Assembly: GCF_003672135.1 (NCBI RefSeq)
Contig: NC_039515.1
Location: forward strand, 10,602,001-10,666,000
Origin: Ooceraea biroi
Taxonomy: Eukaryota > Arthropoda > Insecta > Hymenoptera > Formicidae
Reading direction: 5' to 3'
DNA: 64,000 nt
In this document: positions 23,251 through 35,341 of the stretch, one piece after another
How positions within the stretch are numbered: position 1 is the stretch's first letter
Layout: every line of letters begins with the position of its first letter
Made by a program: the position numbers and the translations under genes
The notes under the pieces: model-generated
Told to the model about the DNA's origin: nothing
The model's database searches: none
Seen by the model: only the letters and a program-made list of their open reading frames with translations

Positions 23251-26200
23251 CTATACGGATATCTCGTAGTTCATATCGTACACGCTTGCCCGGTCCGGCG
23301 TCGGCGTCGTTGGTCGTTGCGACCTCGAGTCGTTAGGCGCCGAGACCATTTCCATCGAGTCGGTCATCTCCAAGGCTCGGACGAAGGACATCGGGCGACG
23401 CCGCGCGTCTCCCGAGGTCGGTGTGGTAGGCGTCGCCATCGTAGCTGCTTTCCGCTTGACCTGCGGCGACTGGAGCGGCTGCGGCGGGAAGACTGGTACT
23501 CCACCCCTGATGGCTGGATGATACGCTGCTCTGGGAGCGTTCGCCGCGTACGACTGCTGGGTCGGGCTTGTCGGATTCGAGCGATAGTAATCGTACGGCG
23601 GGTGCGGTCGCTGCGAGGGCGATTGATGCGGCGCGCCGCTCACCACTGTTCCAGCGGGTGGACCTGGATAGCTGCCGGGAGAGTTATCTTTCCACATGTA
23701 GACACCACGTTGCGGCGAGCCCGCTAGTTCGCGTATGTTGTCGACCGTGTTGTTGGTTCTCGAGTACGGATGATCGGTGCCCTGTCGCACGAGTTCGCTC
23801 TCCGACAGGAAACGCCGCTGCGGACTGTAGCCAGTAACGACCGACCCGGTGACACCGACTACGGCACTGTTTCCCTGCTGTACGTCGTAGTAGGTCGGCG
23901 CCTCGTTCACGCCGATGAAATCCGGCCGACGGACCTGCGTCGGTGTGCCCGGGTTTGATCTGCAACAGACACGGCGGATCTTAGGTCACTCCGAGGTCTG
24001 CCGCGACCGCAAGAGGCTTTCGATAACCGACAAATGCACAGTACAGTGAACCAAGATGAATATGCGAGTGCTGAGCATTGTAGCCATACAAATACGGCTC
24101 TGGCGAGACATACAGGAGAGAGAGCAGCGCATCATTCCTGTTAAGAAATTAGCGTCTATTCAAGAAACGTAAAAAAGTAGCGAACCTAAGAAATATGTAT
24201 GTGTAGTGTGGCTGTGTCGTGTACGTGTACGTGTATGCGTGTACGTGGCCGTGTGTGGAACAATATATTCTGATAACCATATATTTCTCTATGTATACAA
24301 AGATATATAGATATATGCAAGAAAGCATAATTGTAACTACGGTATGTCCTCGTAGGATGAAGTTCGTGTTTACCTGCAGTAGGTTGCAACATGATGGTAG
24401 AAAGCAGCTCCTTGCAGTTACCACCCCCTGCAGTGGGACACAAACTTATCTATATACCATATATCTCGTAATATGTACATGCAGACAGACTAATCCTCTA
24501 CGATATTATCGTGAGCTACGTTGCGCAATTTTCCGTTTTGACACGTTCCTTCGTCATCCGGTCAGGTGAAAATCACAGTGGTGACAGAAGAGGAGAGAAA
24601 AAAAAGAGCAAGAGTGAGGTGTTCAACAGTGAGGGAGAGGAGATGTTGACAAAACAGGCCGACATCGTATCGAAGGACAGCAAAAGAGGATATCGATAAG
24701 AGGAATAATATTCGTTCACTTTGTATCGACAGCGTGCTCAAGAGATGCAATGTAACTATTGCTAGTGTGGCGCTTCCCTCTTGCTCTCTACATCGAGATA
24801 ATTTTGTGCAAATGTGGAAACCGCGAGATATGTAATTACGTATGTAATTAGAAAGTAATACATATGAAATTGTATCCGCATATATCCCAAGAGCCGATCA
24901 ACTTGTATATAAGCACTCGATCGAGTTCATTATCTCTGTGTCACACGTAAGTGTTCACATTACGATCGGAAGACAGATTTCTCCAGATATACCGAGCTAT
25001 ATACGTATATGTACTTTCTTTTCTTCCGACAGCGTTTGCGAGTCTGACGTACCTTCGTATAGGACTGGATATGGCAAGCGGAGTAGGCACTCCAATAGCT
25101 TTGATGCGCTGCTGCATCGTTGGACTGGCGCCACCCTGACCCGGACCACGTTGAGGAACCGTCGCGGCCGAACCGCTCGTCTCTGGTGACAACGGGTCGG
25201 GTGTGTGACTTCGAGATCCGTTCATCCCTCTGCGGACAAGAGGAAAGGCGAGAGCTTATCGTGAAAGAGCTTTCCGCGCGTTCAGCATCATTGCTACATG
25301 CGAGAATTGCCGTTTTCGTTGGCACACGCACCTTGGCCTTGGATGTGGACTTCCTCTGGGATAATGTATTGGATGGCGATGCTGTGATGACGGAGGATGC
25401 CTGGGAGACTCGTTGTTCTCCACAGGTGGCAGGAAGAAATTGCTTTTGGAACCGTGTCTTTGCAACGGTGGTGTAGGCTCGCAGTCTGCAGATTGAGACG
25501 CTGTCGGTTCCATGTCCGTGTCGGATCCGTCTCGGCCGGGTGATAACTGCAAAGAGAAACCGACCGTGTTACCGTAATCCTAAGAAAGAACGTTAAACAG
25601 TGTTAAAATATTCATCGTACGTTGTACTTATTTCCTATGAATGTTAGGCTCAGTTTTATCATATGAAAATCAGATGTGAATGGGATGTGCACAAACCGTT
25701 AAAAATCAATAAAGACATCTTAGGATTCTGGATTGGATGGTACTGATGGACGAGGTATCATCGCTGTAGGTCATACTCTACAGATATCGTATAAAGGGGA
25801 AAGACAGTTACATTTTCTATATTAATTTTCACAATAAAATGTACTCGAATACTACAAAACTAATACTAGGGAACAACATACGAGGCTACTTGCGAACAGA
25901 TTTCTGACAATAGTAACACAATACTACCAGTCGTGCTGTACGTGCTTAAAAGTTGCAGTTAAGCGGAAAAGGGTGCTCAGAAAGGTAGGCTTACAATTTG
26001 TCTACGTGTAATTGTGCTAATAACAATGTAGAAGTTCAAGCGTTAGGCCCTGGAGTTAGAGTCATCTCGTGTACAAAGAAGAGAAGCGAAACTGTATTAG
26101 CTCTTACCTTATTGTAAGCATTTGAACTGGCATTTCTAACACCATTGCTGCTATCCATGTAGGTCTTTACCTGGTTCTCACTGCCTATAGTAGATATCTC

Positions 26201-27797
26201 TGACGCGCAAGCTCCACGTCGTTTTCCTGAATATTTATCAGGCTTAAGTAAACTGCAAAACACAGAGAAGGCGAATTTATAACGGAGTAATCCCTATGCA
26301 AACGGTCGCTTCTACAATACCTTGGCTCCTTGCAATACCTTGGGTATTGTGGTCCAAACTGTGTGTAACAGCAATTGCGTAGACAACCACGAGAAAATGG
26401 GTTGTAGCCTCCATTAAATTTGCCTGTTACCTGTTCGTTAGTGGTTCGTCCTCTGGAAACGAGGACCATGTGAAAGCCAGTCAGTCCAAAGATTGGAATG
26501 ACCAAGAGCATTGCTAATCCCATGAGTACGAGCCTGTTCTAAAGTTAAGGACGCGATAAAAGAATCAACATTAAATTCCACAGTCCTCGTATGCCAGTCG
26601 CAACTGGCTTTACGAGCGAACCATGCATATTTCTGTATGAAAAGGATACGAAATAATAGAAGTAGCTTCACTCAGCTTCTCTTTATGTTGCAGTACGTAG
26701 TACAGACAAAGTCCAAATATACAGATCATGTGAATACTGAGTGATACAAGAAAGAAGAAGAAATATCTGTAATTCCTCCTACCAATGCAGTTGTTTACCC
26801 ATGGGCAGTGATGATCGAATGTCTAGAAACGTACACACGTTGCTTCATAAAATCATCCTTCGATTACCTTAATTAATGTACATTAAACGTCATTAATGCA
26901 TTGTATTTGCAAGTTGGGCGATTTTAGATTCCACGCGTCTCATCTAGATAATTCCTCATCATGATTCTCAGACAGTTTAAAGCTACGTTTCCATTGGTCG
27001 ATTTAACATAGTATAACCTGTCAGTAACTTATGTTTAATCTTTTGTGCTTATCACACAAACACTCGACACGTTTAATTATTAGATACAACTCTGACACAT
27101 GATGAGCAAGCATCTAGATATGAGTGGTATCCAGCTCAAAAGTCTCTGATCAAAAAAAAAAAAGCTTGAGGCATTAATGACGCATCGGTTTGTCGTAACT
27201 AGAGAACGATGTACCTCGATACAATGATTGCAGACACTGCAATGTGAGCAACGTGGAGGTCGATAGAACTTACAGGTGACGCACCACTTCATACGCACAG
27301 TGATGCCGTTGATCTCGACGCTCTTGTACAACGGAGCTCGAAAGTCATCCTCTCGGTCTTCGTCAGGAGGCGCTTGAACGGAAAGCATTACTCTGATTAC
27401 TCCGCATCGATACGTTATCGACGTGAAGCTACTGGATGAAGCGTACCTTTCGGTATGACACCAGGATCCATGAACGTCGCCAACGAGAAGTTGACCACTA
27501 CGAAGAAGGTGACGACTCCTTCGAGAGCCGGTACCCACAAACCCCACCGACTGACATAGTAGTTGGAGCACCTGCGGGAACGATCATCGGGCGTGTACAA
27601 GTCGCGAGTCGCGATGATACTCGGAAGGTAGAAAGGGGAGAACCGCGGCGAGGAACCGTGTCGGCGCTCTCGGCCGAGACGTGCTCGCGCGGACGGGCAA
27701 CTTACGGGAAGATGAAGAAGAGCGCCGTGGTGACGAGCAGCATTAGCCACGCGAGTGTAGCTGGCAGATACCTCGTCTTCACATCGCATTTCGGCAT
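23251..27797 (-). CDS. ZDHHC5/8-type palmitoyltransferase
   Basis: Nine minus-strand exons give 662 residues: 27797-27706, 27571-27447, 27372-27215, 26822-26650, 26533-26339, 26252-26108, 25546-25332, 25229-25053 and 23959-23251 (TAG). The N-terminus has two membrane segments, then FMDPGVIPK and the Cys-rich domain (MKWCVTCKFYRPPRCSHC) with the catalytic motif D128-H-H-C131. Two more membrane segments and the TTNEQVTGK motif follow. The long cytoplasmic tail shares RIKAIGVPTPLAISSPIRRS with ZDHHC5/8 and ends in E-I-S-V, a PDZ-ligand-like terminus. The enzyme attaches palmitate to cysteines of membrane proteins. The exon 4 donor (ATTTC|gtatcc) was chosen because it restores membrane segment 4 colinearly with the family. 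Confidence 0.94.
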
Positions 27798-28326
27798 TCT
27801 GCACGCCCCGCTTCGTGGTCCGACGATCGAGCGAATTATTAACAGTCGAGATTTCTGCTAGCAGGAAACATGGCCGCGTCCATCGGGCGCTCGGCTTATT
27901 TGCAATTCGTACGATCCGCGCCGAGCGCGGCCGCGCATTCTAGCTGCCGTCCGGGCGTCCGCGACACCACCGCCGATCGGGCCCCGGTCCGTCACTCGCG
28001 CGTCATTCCGGCGAAAGCGTCCACGGCGTTATTAATATTTAACAGTTCCCGCATATACGGACCAACAGCGACCACCGACACACCACCTCGCTGACATACA
28101 TATATAGCGTGAAATGTATATCTCTCGCTCCTTCGCTGAATCTCGCGACTCGCGCGGCAGCGCGCGTGCCTCCTCTACCCTTCCTCCTTGCCTCTGCCAC
28201 CCCCTGCACCCCCCGCGAGTACTCCAGATATCAGATTGACTGGAACTTCACGACGTGTCCGCATGTAACCGCGCGATATACCGCTCCTCTCGATGCCACG
28301 AACGCTGCCGACGATTAACCTCTTGT
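27798..28326 (-). promoter_or_regulatory. Probable 5' region of the palmitoyltransferase gene
   Basis: This moderately GC-rich stretch lies directly upstream of the ZDHHC start codon and before the first TTAA element. It presumably holds the 5' untranslated region and promoter. No core promoter motif was identified. Confidence 0.4.
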
Positions 28327-28330
28327 TTAA

Positions 28331-29049
28331 GGGGGGAGCCTGCTTTAGAACGTTGAAAATAAGGTATAATTTTACGAATTTTTTTGGAGAAACTATACAG
28401 CGGATCATTATAAAACTTTGATGCATTTATTAGTACATGTTTAAAGATAAAAAAATTATTTTTTGATTTGAATATATCGCCTGTAGAGGTCGTCCTGGAG
28501 GCATCTTAGTGCAGCCGGCATTGTAAATTGGTGAGCATTCTCCTGCCTCCAAATTTCATCCAAACTGAAAAATTGAAATATTTTCTTGTTATTTACGAAT
28601 TCCCATCGTCGATGAACCTTTAATATTCATAAAAACATTAAGTTAAACAATTATTTTTTCATGAAAAAGTTCAAAAACTTTGCCTAAAAATCGTACTTTT
28701 GTGTTCTAAGCTCCACCATTTTGGCACTTTTCAACTTTTTTCTTCTTTCTTTGGTTCATTGACGATAGGAATTCATAAATAACGAGAACATATTTCAATT
28801 TTTCAGTTTAGACGAAATTTGGAGGCAGGAGAATGCTCACCAATTTGCAATGCCGGCGACGCGGCTGCACTAAGATTTCTCCAGGACGACCTCTACAAGC
28901 GATATATTCAAATCAAAAAATAATTTTTTTTATCTTTAAACATGTACTAATAAATGCATCAAAGTTTTATAATGATCCGCTGTATAGTTTCTCCAAAAAC
29001 AATTCGTAAAATATACCTTATTTTCAGCGTTCTAAAGCAGGCTCCCCCC
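28331..29049. mobile_element. TTAA-flanked palindromic element, type 1
   Basis: The 719-bp unit is bounded by TTAA at 28327-28330 and 29050-29053. The arms are long inverse copies, starting GGGGGGAGCCTGCTTTAGAACG and ending with its inverse, and continuing through the tract CGCCTGTAGAGGTCGTCCTGG. The TTAA target suggests mobilisation by a piggyBac-type transposase. There is no coding capacity, so it is non-autonomous. Confidence 0.82.
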
Positions 29050-29053
29050 TTAA

Positions 29054-29678
29054 GGGGATGCTGGAGTTGCTAGTGAACTATTTTTTCACTATAGCGATGG
29101 TAATTGCAGTTTCGAAAATTCTCTTTATTGCTTGTGCAGAATAAAAAATCCTTTTCCACAAATGAAATATAGATAGAAAGAAAGCCCGCTCTACAGGACT
29201 TTATATTCAAAATGGAAAAAAGTTAAAAACTTGCATTTGCTTTTCTAACTCTTTTCCATTTTGAATATAAAGTCCTGTAGAGCGGGCTTTCTTTCTATCT
29301 ATACTTCATTTGTGGAAAAGGATTTTTTATTCTGCTACTATTTTTCCACTATAGCGATGGCAATTGCAGTTTCGAAAATTCTCTTTATTGCTTGTGCAGA
29401 ATAAAAAATCCTTTTCCACAAATGAAGTATAGATAGAAAGAAAGCCCGCTCTACAGGACTTTATATTCAAAATGGAAAAGAGTTAGAAAAGACAAATGCA
29501 AGTTTTTAACTTTTTTCCATTTTGAATATAAAGTCCTGTAGAGCGGGCTTTCTTTCTATCTATACTTTATTTGTGGAAAAGGATTTTTTATTCTGCACAA
29601 GCAATAAAGAGAATTTTCGAAACTGCAATTACCATCGCTATAGTGAAAAAATAGTTCACTAGCAACTCCAGCATCCCC
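29054..29678. mobile_element. TTAA-flanked palindromic element, type 2 (expanded copy)
   Basis: It is bounded by TTAA at 29050-29053 (shared with the preceding element) and 29679-29682. The ends are GGGGATGCTGGAGTTGC and its inverse. The interior contains about one and two-thirds repeats of the palindromic core (AAAGCCCGCTCTACAGGACT and inverse), so it is 625 bp compared with 364 bp for the simple copy at 50812-51175. Confidence 0.85.
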
Positions 29679-29682
29679 TTAA

Positions 29683-30331
29683 TCGAACTTTTTTCTTTCT
29701 ATATAGGTTACAAGATAAGATTATCTTGTATCTATTAAGAAGAGAAGAAAATCAAAAAGAAAACGGCGGTACATATTGCATGTATGTACATTTTGCGAAT
29801 CGATCTTATTTAAATGTAGAGTTTAATTGTTAAAACTACGAATATATCGATACCAGGTATACTCGAGGATTGATAAATTTCAGAATCACGTATTCTCGCT
29901 GAAATTGTGAAATAAGGATCGCATTTGCATCACGTAATCTGAATAAAAAAAATTACTTTTTATTTTGACTGAGCGCGGAAACAGTAAGGTATAGTTTCGG
30001 AAGTATTGTTCACGTAATTCTACGATTGGTCGAAGTGCATGTGACGATTACACTCTTCACCAGTGACAAGCAAGCGAGAACCGCGTATGTTGTACGTGTG
30101 CGCTCAGCGCTTCGCTGATTGGTTCATCGCTTGTGTGCGTCATCCCCTCCACTACGGTGAGCCGTGAGCCGCGGCGCTCTCTTCGCTTCCGTTTCGCGCG
30201 CAAATTACTAAGCAACCAGTTGCACCCGGCGCCGGTTCCTTGGCACGAAATTCAGCTAAATTGAACGAGAGTACGGATAAAAGTCGTCGATGAAAATTGT
30301 AATGTCTCAATAGTGACATTGAAACACAAAG
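29683..30331 (+). promoter_or_regulatory. Upstream region of the reductase-like gene
   Basis: AT-rich at first, more GC-rich from about 30030 towards the start codon at 30332. It should contain the promoter and 5' untranslated region. No specific motif was assigned. Confidence 0.4.
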
Positions 30332-33300
30332 ATGCATGTAGTAAAGCGTGGTAATTTGAAAATATACTATTTCATGATTTAGTGATTACAACACGTGAGT
30401 CATTTGTTTTCAACAATATTTTTATTTGTTGTAGATGGACGCAAGGAACCCGTTCATTTCGATAAAATCACCGCGAGAATTGAAACACTATGCTACGGTT
30501 TGGACATGAATTATGTGGATCCAGTAAGTGTTTACAAATCTAGTTTTGTAAACTCTAAGCTGAGAATAACCTTGGTGATGGTCGTCATGATCTTATAATC
30601 ATAACAGTAGGGACCATCATCAAGGATCATTACTGTCAGTTACGAAGTAGGATTTAAAGTTTGATATTTCGCACAATCACAATAATAATAAGTCGTGAAA
30701 GCACGCACGAAAATTGTGTAAATCAAGATTCTAACATGCTTATTTATGAATTGAAATGAACAAAATTGTATTAGGAATCATGTTTCTATCTATTTTTATA
30801 ATATAATGTTCTCTTAATGATTCACGGGATGGGTAAATTTTTTATACGCATAATTATATGTTAATATGTCGTAGAGGAAAATATATTTTTATGTCATTTA
30901 CAGTCCGCCATTGCGCTCCGTGTCATAACGGACTTCTATTCTGGCGCAACAACGGTTGAATTGGATAATCTGGCAGCTGAAACTGCCGCTAGTATGATCA
31001 ATCAACATGCGGATTATGCAACTTTGGCAGCCAGAATTGCTATATCCAATCTACATAAAGAAACAAAGAAGATTTTTAGCGGTAAGACATTTCACAGATT
31101 GATATTACATTGTTTTGTTAACGTACAATTTATTATTGATACTATGTCTTGTAATATATTTTGTTATATGGTTTGCAGAGGTGATAGCTCATTTGTATAA
31201 TGCCAAGAGCTCTGTTACAAAGGAACGCTTGCCTATTATCAGCGAGAAGTGCTACAAAATTATTCAAACACATGCAGACAGATTGAACTCTGCGATAATC
31301 TATGACAGAGATTTCAATTATAGTTATACTGCATTTAAAAATCTCGAAAGTAATCATTTGTTAAAACTGAAGGGAAAGGTCGTCGAAAGACCGCAGCACA
31401 TGTTGATGCGAGTTGCCGTAGCCATTCATGGTGAAGACATCGATAAGGCTATCAAAACGTACAACTTCTTGTCAAAACAGTATTTTATGCATACTGCGCA
31501 GACACTGCATGCCGCGTGCACTGTCAAGCAACAAATGGCCAGGTGATTACTCTTATAATAGTGAACAACTTTATTAGCATTTCAAATGACTCCTTTGTGT
31601 CGCCAGTATATTCATTAATTAATAAATCCTTTTTATTATTGATCAACACTATACAATTCATGATCACTTGAGTTATTCACACTTGAAAAGGCCCAAAACC
31701 AATGGTCGAATCGTGTGTACGATCATTAATTGTATAACCAGTTTTGGTCAATAAAAAAAGGATTTATTAATTTATTAGCATTTATTCGCTTCAGCATCTT
31801 CTGAAAGTAAATATACCCTTGCAGCTCGTACTTATTGACAATGTCTGAAGATAGCATAGATGGAATAATGGACACGCTGGAACGATTCGCTCTTCTTTGT
31901 TGCTACAAGGGAGAAGTAGGATTCAATGTGCACTGCATTCGAGCGAAGGGTACACCTATAAGAGGCACAGGAGGCGTCTCGAACGGACTGGTGCCCATGT
32001 TAAAAGTGTACAATACATCTATGGCCACTGTTTCCAAAACCGGCAAGAGTGATGGAAGGATTACCGTGTACTTGGAACCATGGCACGCTGATATCTTTGA
32101 GTGGCTGGAACTCAAAAAGGGCATCGGTTATTATCTTTGATTTTTCCAAATATTCAACTGCAGACAAATGTCGAATGTTGTTTGCCATGGCCGCCCGCAG
32201 AAAAAAATTCAGGGGGGAGGGGCAAAACTTTAAGGTTCCTCTAAAGACAGGAGACTTGAGTAAAAAACGGAAAATTTTCATTTCGAAGCTTACTATATCA
32301 GATATATGATGTATTATTCGTTTGTTGTTCTCTTTTCTTTTCGTTTTTTTGCTTGTGATTTGGAATTTTAACATTGCAATTTTTCAATTCTAGGGGGCAA
32401 CGGCTCCTTGCCTCCTGCCCCTCTGGGCGCCCATGTTCGCGCGTTTTAAACAATTGTACGTTACAGGCGAAGAGCAGTTGAGGGCAAGGGACATGTTTTA
32501 TGCGCTGTGGACTCCAGATTTATTTATGAAGCGTGTTTACGATGACGATATGTGGAGTTTAATGTGTCCGCATGAGTGTCCCGGGCTATTCGAAGCTTGC
32601 GGCGACGAGTTTGAAGCTTTGTATACCAAGTAATCACAATCTTATTGTAATATTCCGAGTTTAACTCGAAACGAAATTTCAGTTTTAATTTTACTGGAGA
32701 AACGTGCGTTCTTCTTCAGGTATGAAACGGAAGGGCGTTCTCGAAAACAAGTTAAAGCCAGGGACCTGTGGCTCTTCATCACTCAACTACAAGTTGAAAC
32801 GGGGACGCCGTACATAGTTTACAAAGACCATTGTAATCGCAAATCGAATCACCGGAATCTAGGCACAATCAAGTGCAGTGGTTTCTCCACTGATGTCGTT
32901 CAGTACTCAAGTTCTGACGAGGTTGCCGTCTGTAACACAGCGTCGATTGCAGTCAATATGTTCGTGAATTCCTCCAAGAAAATCTTTGACTTTGAAAAAC
33001 TGAAGGAAGTGACGAAAGTCATCACCTACAACTTGGATAAGATGTTTGATGTTAACTTTTATCCTGTCCCAGAGGCAGAATCGTCTTCTAGACACAGATC
33101 TATTGGTATGCTTTTGCATCATTGTTTTGTGCATTATGCAGCTTTTCTAAAATTTGATAATTTTATAAATTTTATAAATTAAATATTTTTAAATATATTT
33201 TATAAGTTTTTACCAACAAAATTCACAGGTATTGGCGTACAAGGATTAGCAGATGCATTCATCTTAATGAGGTATCCATTTGAGAGCAAAGATGCTAAGG

Positions 33301-34224
33301 AACTCAATATTCAAATCTTCGAAACCCTGTATTATGGTGCTCTAGAGGCTAGTTGCGAATTAGCTGCTGAGAAAGGTACTTATGAGTCTTACGAAGGCAG
33401 TCCAATCAGCAAAGGCGTAAGTATTCAAACAAGAAACTATTTTCTCTTAAATCGTAAATGCTAATTAAGTAGAGATGACTTTTCTCTTACAGATCTTGCA
33501 GTACGACATGTGGAATGTGAAACCAACAGACTTGTGGGATTGGGACGCTTTGAAGGCAAAGATCGCCCGACACGGAGTGCGCAATTCTCTGTTGATAGCA
33601 CAAATGTCTGATGCGTTTATGGCGCAAATGTTGGAAAGTAATAAATCAGTTGAGCCGTGTGTGAGCAATATATGCACGATGCACGCGTTGTCTCGACAGT
33701 TTTCGGTTGTCCAGCCACGTTTATTACGTGATCTGATTGAAAGAAATCTTTGGGACGAGGATATGCATAATAAGATCGTTACGAATGGCGGTTCTATACA
33801 AGTAAGTATCATTTCATTTAATTATCTTGTTAAATTATTACTAAATGTTTCAAAGATAGATGTACTGAAGTAAACTTTTCCATCTGCAGAACATTGAAGG
33901 GATACCTGACGACTTGAAGTTGCTCTACAAAACTGTTTGGGAAATTCCACAACGAGCTGTCTTCGAAATGGCAGCTGCTCGCGGACCGTTCATCGACCAT
34001 TCACAATGTTTAAATGTTTATATGAGCAATCCATTGGAGAAGCTTACATCTATGCACTTTTATGCTTGGAAAATTGTAAGTAGAGTGAAACGCAAGTAAA
34101 CAAAATACATGTATAGTTATTTGAATTTCATATTTCGTTAATGTTATATTATGTATCTTTAAATTTACAGGGCTTAAAATCCAGTATGTATCACCTCAAA
34201 ACTGATGGATCTGTAGTTGAATAA
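30332..34224 (+). CDS. Ribonucleotide reductase large-subunit paralogue, predicted catalytically dead
   Basis: Eleven phase-consistent exons give 745 residues: 30332-30350, 30435-30523, 30904-31081, 31179-31542, 31825-32126, 32467-32629, 32720-33105, 33229-33416, 33493-33801, 33890-34075 and 34171-34224 (TAA). The protein is colinear with class I RNR alpha chains: the ATP-cone start (MHVVKRDGRKE), DRLNSAIIYDRDF, ERPQHMLMRV, YLEPWH, GVQGLADAFILMRYPFES and LQYDMWNV. Residues needed for catalysis in the human enzyme are changed: C218 to S218 (31826-31828), N427 to G426, the radical Cys C429 to S428 (32886-32888), E431 to D430 and Y738 to H736. C444 is kept as C443. The phosphate loop PMPTASTAQ reads QMSDAFMAQ, loop 2 is altered, and the tail with the C-terminal CxxC is absent. 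Intact splicing and frame argue against a simple pseudogene. A regulatory or binding role is inference. Confidence 0.92.
31616..31772. repeat. Small inverted-repeat element in a reductase-like intron
   Basis: TTAATAAATCCTTTTTATT on the left is mirrored by AATAAAAAAAGGATTTATTAA on the right, in the intron 31543-31824. It is a short MITE-like hairpin with no coding content. Confidence 0.6.
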
Positions 34225-34823
34225 AATAATGGAGAACAATGAGACGGAAAGGGTGGAATAGAAAAATGTAAACCAAAGGCTGAAATGAAGCGTCATGCAG
34301 AAATTTGTTTCTTATTTTTAATTCATGTGTATTTCTGCTTGCTTGCGCGCTGCTTCATTTATCTTTTGATTTACATCTATTTACGTCTATTTTAAAATGC
34401 AATTTACAAAATTGTACAAAAACAAACGATCACTTGATATTTGTTTGATATATTGTTATGTATGAAGAAATTAATTAAATCATTTTTAATAAAATTTTAT
34501 AAAATACGTTTATTTTCCGATTTATCCCAATCCTAAAGAGATTATTGTTTAAAGGAAATGTGAAACAAGTGACCAATTATAATCGAGAAGTCTTGGAAAG
34601 TCGAGTCGACTCGGGGACAATGAAGACAAATATGTGACTTCGTCTCTTACTCTCACTGAGATATATATTAGAATAAAAATGAATTGTTGATATATTTTAT
34701 TAATTATGTCTGCATTCAGATTTATATATTTGATTGCAACATATATATGTTCCAATCTATATTATTAAAAATATACAAATATATGTTATTATATAATTCA
34801 TAGTGGCATATTTGTTATTACAT
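34225..34823. other. 3' flank of the reductase-like gene
   Basis: AT-rich with a polyadenylation signal AATAAA at 34488-34493. No other gene or structure was recognised. Confidence 0.55.
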
Positions 34824-35341
34824 AGGATGTCTCAGATCTATCGTATAATTCGTTAATAATTCCTGAGTTCATTTGGAGACGAAAATGCTAATACTAAAAT
34901 ACCGAAGCTACTATAATTTTTTTCAATGGGAAAGATTTAAAGTTCACCAATCAGCTTGTCACAATTTCGCGCGCTCAGGGACATCGCATATCAAAAGGGC
35001 CCTTCCACGATCCTTCACTCGATTCGATAGGAACAATAACAAAAAAATCTATTATCATCTCGATATTTGTCAGTTTTGCGAAAAGTGTACAAAAAAATAA
35101 AGTGAATAATAATTTCAAGCGTTATTGGTTCTACCGAATTGAGTGAACTGTTGTGGAAGGGTCTTTTTGATATGCGAATGTCCCTGGCGCGCGAAATTTT
35201 GACAAGCTGATTGGTCAACTTTAAATCTTTCCCCGTTTAAAAAGTATAGCAGCCTCGACATTTTGGTATTAGGATTTTCGTCTCCAAATGAATTCAGGAA
35301 TCTACCATTAACGGATTATACGGTCTGGAATATCCTGTATA
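34824..35341. repeat. Foldback element with long degenerate arms
   Basis: The left arm (about 34824-35010, including ATTTGGAGACGAAAATGCTAA and GGGACATCGCATATCAAAA) is mirrored at about 35150-35341 (TTTTTGATATGCGAATGTCCC, TTTTCGTCTCCAAATGAATT). The arms have diverged by many substitutions, so it is an old insertion. It has no coding capacity. Confidence 0.75.

Noticed and set aside
23317..23837. Plus-strand Arg-rich frames
   Set aside because: They are antisense to the last palmitoyltransferase exon.
28331..29678. A viral or retroviral insertion
   Set aside because: There is no coding capacity or long terminal repeat; the palindromic arms and TTAA borders fit non-autonomous DNA transposons.
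30332..34224. Annotation as an ordinary ribonucleotide reductase large subunit
   Set aside because: Essential cysteines, the active-site Asn and Glu, one relay tyrosine and the C-terminal CxxC arm are missing, so an active enzyme is not supported.
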